A DNA stretch of 40,207 nucleotides from Oscillospiraceae bacterium (GTDB lineage Bacteria > Bacillota > Clostridia > Oscillospirales > Oscillospiraceae). Position 1 is the first letter of the stretch, and each line of letters opens with the position of its first letter. The position numbers were made by a program, and so were the translations under genes. Positions 33,405 to 40,207 of this stretch are shown here, piece after piece. The stretch lies in NCBI GenBank assembly GCA_009779845.1, contig WRBE01000023.1, positions 1 to 40,207 on the forward strand. Direction: 5' to 3'. The notes below the pieces were generated by a model that was not told the DNA's origin, did not search any database, and saw only the letters and a program-made list of their open reading frames with translations.

Positions 33405-34658
33405 ATGAGCGTATTCACATTCTCACCCCAAGTCTTACAGTTAGAGCAACATGCCATCGCCCGATGTAGCGATGCCTTCTGCCGCATTGATCAAGTCTCT
33501 GCCGCCAATACCCGGAACGTCTTAGATGCCTTTCATCGTCACCGGGTGTCCGAGGGGCACTTTGCCGCCACCACGGGCTACGGCCTCGGTGACCGGGGCC
33601 GCAGTACGCTTGACGACCTCTTTGCGGATATCTTCGGTGGGGAGGCCGGATTTGTACGCATCGGCCTCGTCAGCGGCACCCATGCCATTACGGCGGCGTT
33701 GTTCGGGGCACTGTCGCCAGGGCAAACTCTGCTCTATGTCACCGGCACGCCTTACGACACCCTTCATGGTGTCATCGGCCTCACAGGGACACATCATGGT
33801 TCGATGAGACATTACGGCATTGGCTACGCCCAAGCAGACCCCCTGCCCGCTGGCGGCCCGGATATTGCCGCTATCCAAACGGCAGCCACAGACCCCAAGG
33901 TGGGCGTGGTGGCAATTCAGCGTTCCAGAGGATATTCCACCCGGAAATCCCTGACCATTGACGAAATCCAAACCGTCTGCACCGCCGTCCGTACCGTGAA
34001 CCCCACGGTACCCATCTTCGTAGACAACTGCTACGGCGAGTTTGTAGAAGAGCGAGAACCCCTAGAAGTGGGCGCAGACCTCATCGCCGGAAGCCTGATT
34101 AAAAACCCCGGCGGCGGCCTTGCCCCCGGCGGCGGCTACATCGTGGGCCGGGCAGATTTGGTAGAAGCCGCCGCAAACGCCGCCACCGCACCCGGCTTAG
34201 ACGGAGAATACGGCGCAACGCTGGGCCATACCCGATTGTTATATCAGGGCCTGTTTCTGGCCCCCCATACAGTAGCGCAGGCGTTAAAAACCGCCGTGTT
34301 CGCCGCCGCTGTTATGGAGGAACTTGGTTATATCGCCGATCCCGGCCCGTTGGATATGCGGACGGACATTGTGCAAATGCTCCGCTTTCACGGCCCGGAC
34401 GACCTCGTCCGCTTTTGCCGGGGCATCCAGCGGGGTGCGCCGGTGGATGCCTATGTCACCCCGGAACCGGGGCCCATGCCGGGGTATGACTGCCCCGTCA
34501 TCATGGCCGCCGGTGCCTTTCATCAGGGTTCCACGATTGAGCTCTCGGCGGACGCACCCCTGCGGGAGCCGTACTGCGCTTATCTCCAAGGCGGGTTGAC
34601 GTTTGAATCGGGGAAATTGGGCGTACTCTCGGCGGCACAACTCATCTTAGAGGGTTAG
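33405..34658 (+). CDS. PLP-dependent methionine gamma-lyase family protein (YnbB-like)
   Basis: Fold-type I PLP enzyme of 417 residues belonging to the Met_gamma_lyase/'aluminium resistance' (YnbB) family. Visible: GYGLGDRGRSTLDDLFADIF, split here as GYGLGDRGRS and TLDDLFADIF, then VRIGLVSGTHAITAALFGAL, FVDNCYGEF (the cofactor-binding Asp) and DLIAGSLIKNPGGG with the PLP-binding lysine near residue 233, followed by GGYIVGR and GLFLAPHTV. Members of this family are found widely in Bacillota, often near hfq, lexA or cell-wall genes; their substrate is not firmly known. The start ATG at 33405 has GGAGC upstream. The gene precedes yunB by 43 bases on the same strand. Confidence 0.92.
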   Translation: MSVFTFSPQVLQLEQHAIARCSDAFCRIDQVSAANTRNVLDAFHRHRVSEGHFAATTGYGLGDRGRSTLDDLFADIFGGEAGFVRIGLVSGTHAITAALFGALSPGQTLLYVTGTPYDTLHGVIGLTGTHHGSMRHYGIGYAQADPLPAGGPDIAAIQTAATDPKVGVVAIQRSRGYSTRKSLTIDEIQTVCTAVRTVNPTVPIFVDNCYGEFVEEREPLEVGADLIAGSLIKNPGGGLAPGGGYIVGRADLVEAAANAATAPGLDGEYGATLGHTRLLYQGLFLAPHTVAQALKTAVFAAAVMEELGYIADPGPLDMRTDIVQMLRFHGPDDLVRFCRGIQRGAPVDAYVTPEPGPMPGYDCPVIMAAGAFHQGSTIELSADAPLREPYCAYLQGGLTFESGKLGVLSAAQLILEG

Positions 34659-34701
34659 GCCAAGCCGCCTTGTACATAGACATGTACGAGGGGGTGATAC
34701 T

Positions 34702-37387
<2,686 letters not shown>

Positions 37388-37413
37388 GTAAAGTAACCAC
37401 CCAAAAGCAGACC

Positions 37414-37439
37414 AAAGCGAGGGCACTTGCCCTCGCTTT
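37414..37439 (+). terminator. Terminator after ligA
   Basis: AAAGCGAGGGC, loop ACTT, GCCCTCGCTTT: an 11-bp perfect stem 27 bases past the ligA stop, followed by ATTGG. It lies between ligA and the convergent DUF503 gene, which may use it in the other direction. Nothing further is seen in 37440-37547. Confidence 0.8.
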
Positions 37440-37547
37440 ATTGGTAGTGGTTTGATTAATCTCTTGGAGAATTCCGGGGGTTGGAAATGCAGGGGTTGTA
37501 GCGGTTTTTGTGTCATACGTGTGTCAAATTGGGGGATGTTTTGGTGG

Positions 37548-37823
37548 CTATTCGATCTCCACGCTCACAAGTTCCGCTTCGGCGTGTTCTTCCATGAAGC
37601 GGATGATCTCGTCCAGCGACTGCCTTGCGTGGGCGTAGTTGCCCGATATAACGGCGACACCGATGGTGAGGGTCTGGTGTATGTCTTGTGTGTCCACCTC
37701 AGATACGGCGGCGTTGAAGCGTCGCCGTGTTTTGTCGATTAGGCTGCGACAGACTTGGCGTTTGTCTTTGAGGGATGCGGTGTGGGGGATGTGGAAGGTT
37801 AGTTTTGCGGATTGTGTGTGCAT
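37548..37823 (-). CDS. DUF503 family protein (YlxP-like)
   Basis: A small 91-residue protein of the DUF503/YlxP family. The family pattern is visible: a first strand with KLTFHIPHTASLKDKR, the helix QVCRSLIDKTRRRFNAAVSE, then DTQDIHQTLTIGVAVISGN, and a final helix and strand (LDEIIRFMEEHAEAELVSVE). YlxP genes usually lie between infB and rbfA in Bacillota; here it is elsewhere, next to ligA, convergent with it. The biochemical role is unknown, probably linked to translation or RNA. Start ATG at 37823 with GGAGA upstream. It follows the cyclase-like gene by 25 bases and could be co-transcribed with it. Confidence 0.87.
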   Translation of the reverse strand: MHTQSAKLTFHIPHTASLKDKRQVCRSLIDKTRRRFNAAVSEVDTQDIHQTLTIGVAVISGNYAHARQSLDEIIRFMEEHAEAELVSVEIE

Positions 37824-37848
37824 GGGAGTGTCTCCGGCTTATTGATAA

Positions 37849-38637
37849 CTATGAAAGCATGTGTTTCTTATAATCATTTTCACTACAGAAACGATTATGG
37901 TATTGTAAACACCATAGGAATTTTTCCATAATCCCTTGTGGCAAACACCGTCGCTCGCAATCTTTGATGTTGAAAAGTATTTTATCTCTATGACTTTCGA
38001 GTACCTCCTCGAATTTATGCTCTTTTGCGTAGTCCGGCATCGCATGGGAAATCCCTAGATAATTAATAAACATATATCCGTCAGTATCATGTAAGTATAA
38101 GGGTAGCATTCCTGCTACCGATGAAAAAACATCAAAAATATTAATAGCTTCGTCATCTCGTGGGTCAAAGCGAGGATCATCTTGTGCATTTGCTGCGCTT
38201 CGGTAGCTACTATGCAATATTATTCTCGGAAATCTTGCAATCTTAGATTCAATTTCATGTGCCATAATGATCCCTTTCCCGAAAAGGAACCTTTCATCGA
38301 AATATAAATCGGAATGACACAGCGCCCCTCGAATGAAATAACCATTGTCTAGCATGTGGTGCTGAAGAACTCCGACCATCAAAAATAATAGATCCCAGCC
38401 CTTTTCTGTGCAGATGAGAATATTATCTGAAAACGCTTTAATGGCAATACCTAAGTCCTCGTCATCGCGACCTAGAAACCATTTTGCAAAATCCTTTGCA
38501 CTATCCAGAGTTGAATCTATGGTTTCCGCAAGCTTAATGTCTCCCCCATTCGCCTTTTCTTTGTACCCCAGTATGTCAAGATATGCAATGAAATGAGGCG
38601 TAGGAATAAATTTGCTAGACTCATTATTTGTGTTCAT
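37849..38637 (-). CDS. Possible class III nucleotide-cyclase-fold protein
   Basis: A 262-residue soluble protein. No named family can be assigned with certainty, but the pattern is that of class III nucleotidyl cyclases: FIAYLDILGYKEK at residues 16-28 (compare F-x-D-x-x-G-F), the hairpin IKAFSDNILI at 66-75 (compare the GD hairpin), then GYFIRGALCHSDLYFDERF with FGKGIIMAHEIES (compare RIGIHxG and the following helix). The two putative metal-binding aspartates, D21 and D71, are 50 residues apart, close to true cyclases. A C-terminal region (about 150-262) has no cyclase counterpart. The purine-recognition Lys and the transition-state Asn/Arg pair are not clear, so activity may be absent or use another nucleotide. 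The start ATG at 38637 overlaps the end of the short remnant upstream (ATGA). Composition is AT-richer than ligA. Confidence 0.55.
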   Translation of the reverse strand: MNTNNESSKFIPTPHFIAYLDILGYKEKANGGDIKLAETIDSTLDSAKDFAKWFLGRDDEDLGIAIKAFSDNILICTEKGWDLLFLMVGVLQHHMLDNGYFIRGALCHSDLYFDERFLFGKGIIMAHEIESKIARFPRIILHSSYRSAANAQDDPRFDPRDDEAINIFDVFSSVAGMLPLYLHDTDGYMFINYLGISHAMPDYAKEHKFEEVLESHRDKILFNIKDCERRCLPQGIMEKFLWCLQYHNRFCSENDYKKHMLS

Positions 38638-38747
38638 ATTGCCCCCTTGTACCTCCGAGCATCACTTTCCCCAGTTAAAGTTTCTGGATCATTGATAAAT
38701 AAGCTGAGAATATCTCCTGCGCCTATGTCTTTTTTATCAAATCCCAA
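38634..38747 (-). pseudogene. Short coding remnant coupled to the cyclase-like gene
   Basis: Between the AlbA_2 gene and the cyclase-like gene lies a 37-codon open frame on the minus strand (from a TTG at 38747; the frame is closed by TAA six bases earlier). It contains FDKKDIGAGDILSLFINDPE and TLTGESDARRYKGAI, and its stop overlaps the next ATG as ATGA. The normal protein-like composition and the coupling suggest the C-terminal end of a lost upstream gene. No ribosome site precedes it. It could instead be a genuine microprotein. Confidence 0.4.
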
Positions 38748-38772
38748 ATCTTATAAACAAAATGAGAACAAT

Positions 38773-40077
38773 TTACAGCTTATTCACGCTGTAAATCCAT
38801 TTCCTGCCCGATTTTTCTGCATGAAGCAGCCCCTTCTTCTGCATTTGTTGTACAACCTTATATGCCCCATTTGCACTGATACCAAGAAGTTCTGCTGCCT
38901 CCTCTTTATTGAAGAAGGCGCCTGAAAAAGCGTCAAGCACCCGCTGTTCATTCGGGCTGGCAACTACGCTAGGTTTTTTAGAGTGCTGGATAAAATAGTT
39001 TCTATTCGGTATGCTGATTAGAAAGCCTCCATCTACAACTGGGATTTTCGGCTTCACGCCAGAGTCTTCATATACACCAAAAATACGTGGAATACCCGTG
39101 CCGAATGCTTCGATGATATTTAGTCGATAAAAAATCTGTGCTAGTTTTTCATTGCGTGCCACAGATACCCCGGACAACATCAAGTCGTGGGTAACACCGG
39201 GCATGGCACCGCCCAGGGACATGAACTCAAGGCGATCATCAAACATACTGACCAATACGCTACCTTCGATATAATAGTCCCGGTGTATGAGGGTATTTAC
39301 ATAGGCTTCCCGAATGGCAATATCCGGGTAATCCGGATAATCCACCCGATACATACCTTCAATTTTTGCGCTTACACGATTATATACATGAAGATATGCA
39401 TGGACATCTTCAATTTGTTTGAAGAGCGACCCCGTGAATTCTTTGCGGTCTTTGAACTTCTCTTTGTTTAAGCCCTCAAAGATTGCAGCCTTAGTCGTGT
39501 AAGGACATTGGTCTGACAAAATAAGGGCAAGATTACTGTACCGCCCATCCGGGCGCAATAGGCCAAGGGACTGTTTTTGTTCTTCACCGAACTTAACGCC
39601 TCTTTCAGCAAAAACTTTGTCTGCATATTCAAATGTAAGGTCTTGCTCCATAGACAATTCAGAAATAAACTGCCCGGCACCATTGTCTTTAATCATCTGA
39701 CGGATATGCTCACGGGTTGCCATGACAGTATTACTACCAACACGCACATACACCCCCTGCGGGACGAGACCATGAGCAGCATAACAATAAGGAATGGCCG
39801 AGCCCTGCTCCACGGTCACTACAATGACAGTTTTACCCTCGCACTTCTCTGTTTCCACTTTAAAATAGCCGGATGGATCAGGCGTGACGGAATCTCGGAA
39901 ACTGGTGACTATTTTTCGTGTTTCTAAGTCTATATCGCCATCAACACCGTGAACAGATCCGTCATCGTCAATCCCAAGGCAAAGCGTGCCGCCGTCGGTG
40001 TTCAAGAACGCTAACATCGTATTTTTCGCTTTTTGATTAAACTCTCGTTTTTGTTCATAGGTCTGATTTTCAATCAT
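38773..40077 (-). CDS. AlbA_2-domain (Schlafen-type) ATP-binding regulator, COG2865-like
   Basis: A 434-residue protein. N-terminal AlbA_2 domain (about residues 1-110): YEQKREFNQKAKNTMLAF, LNTDGGTLCLGIDDDGSVHG, TVIVVTVEQGSAIPYCYAAH and GVYVRVGSNTVMA. The middle domain (about 130-340) is the RecG-like C-terminal ATPase part of this group: LLRPDGRYSNLALILSD, IREAYVNTLIHRDYYIEGS, FDDRLEFMSLGGAMPGV and IEAFGTGIPRI. The end (about 375-434) is a winged helix (NKEEAAELLGISANGAYKVV, QQMQKKGLLHAEKSGRKW). Members are annotated as transcriptional regulators or putative DNA helicases, and some Schlafen-like relatives act in defence. Start ATG at 40077; promoter candidate at 40094-40122. It is the first gene of a leftward set with the remnant, the cyclase-like gene and perhaps DUF503. 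Confidence 0.87.
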   Translation of the reverse strand: MIENQTYEQKREFNQKAKNTMLAFLNTDGGTLCLGIDDDGSVHGVDGDIDLETRKIVTSFRDSVTPDPSGYFKVETEKCEGKTVIVVTVEQGSAIPYCYAAHGLVPQGVYVRVGSNTVMATREHIRQMIKDNGAGQFISELSMEQDLTFEYADKVFAERGVKFGEEQKQSLGLLRPDGRYSNLALILSDQCPYTTKAAIFEGLNKEKFKDRKEFTGSLFKQIEDVHAYLHVYNRVSAKIEGMYRVDYPDYPDIAIREAYVNTLIHRDYYIEGSVLVSMFDDRLEFMSLGGAMPGVTHDLMLSGVSVARNEKLAQIFYRLNIIEAFGTGIPRIFGVYEDSGVKPKIPVVDGGFLISIPNRNYFIQHSKKPSVVASPNEQRVLDAFSGAFFNKEEAAELLGISANGAYKVVQQMQKKGLLHAEKSGRKWIYSVNKL

Positions 40078-40093
40078 CGCGAGAGACCACCTC

Positions 40094-40122
40094 GTATAAT
40101 GTATTTACGGTGTTTTTCACAA
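40094..40122 (-). promoter_or_regulatory. Promoter of the AlbA_2 gene set
   Basis: On the minus strand: -35 TTGTGA (40117-40122), 17 bases, -10 TTATAC (40094-40099), close to the ribosome site GAGGTGG. Twenty-odd bases further upstream is a small palindrome, ATCTTG-TCGT-CAAGAT (40145-40160), which could be an operator. Nothing else is seen to the window end. Confidence 0.5.
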
Positions 40123-40207
40123 GAACATCGAATGAAAACTTGTTATCTTGTCGTCAAGATGGGATAATAGGTTCCGACAGGCAGAGGGCGCAGTCGACCT
40201 CCTTGAA

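Noticed and set aside
38773..40077. AlbA_2 gene as a full RecG helicase
   Set aside because: It lacks Walker A/DEAH helicase motifs and is much shorter than RecG; only the COG2865-type C-terminal similarity is present.

Overview
The window reads as chromosomal DNA of an endospore-forming, low-copy-repeat-bearing Bacillota, most likely class Clostridia (Oscillospirales-like). The evidence is a yunB-type sporulation gene, S-layer-homology (SLH) surface proteins, strong Shine-Dalgarno sites with some TTG/GTG starts, clostridial-type GHKL and ECF regulators, and GC-rich housekeeping genes interrupted by AT-richer accessory genes. The taxonomic call is an inference. I saw no tRNA, rRNA, CRISPR array, transposase or phage module.

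Layout. 1-530: two head-to-head copies of a dispersed repeat (A on -, C on +). 553-2436: typA/bipA with its own promoter. 2459-4160: a frameshifted hydrolase remnant, an AraC-type regulator and a PPOX-fold flavin-binding-type protein. 4228-7074: an ABC export operon (-) diverging from an AgrC-like GHKL histidine kinase (+). Between them are two identical 12-bp direct repeats with a 21-bp period, abutting the -35 of the ABC promoter; this is the geometry of LytTR-regulator sites, but no response regulator gene is present here. 7111-7480: a bidirectional terminator and repeat copy B. 7598-12906 (-): secA, pgeF-like and an orphan peptide-type solute-binding lipoprotein, tightly packed as an operon. 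13094-13384 (-): a heavy-metal-associated-domain lipoprotein. 13623-24266 (+): a surface cluster of two SLH proteins, a GDPD-like enzyme and a 2864-residue mosaic with two lamin-tail domains, a CotH-kinase domain and many adhesion-type modules. 24403-25266 (-): a rhomboid-fold protein without a visible catalytic serine. 25494-27069 (+): an ECF sigma factor overlapping its presumed membrane anti-sigma factor. 27225-33149 (+): metK, rlmB, a degenerate P-type-ATPase-like membrane protein, an AT-rich orphan and galE. 33405-37387 (+): a YnbB-like PLP enzyme, yunB and ligA. 37548-40077 (-): a DUF503 protein, a possible class III nucleotide-cyclase-fold protein, a short coding remnant coupled to it, and an AlbA_2/RecG-like regulator.

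How they fit together: most of the window is housekeeping (translation GTPase, protein export, SAM synthesis, rRNA methylation, DNA ligation, sugar epimerisation). The most unusual material is (1) the dispersed repeat, whose 3' half folds into serial hairpins whose stems differ between copies by compensating changes; (2) the cyclase-fold/AlbA_2 locus at the right end; (3) the P-type-ATPase-like protein that has lost its catalytic signatures; (4) the giant CotH/lamin-tail/SLH protein; and (5) the kinase/ABC pair with a LytTR-like site but no regulator.
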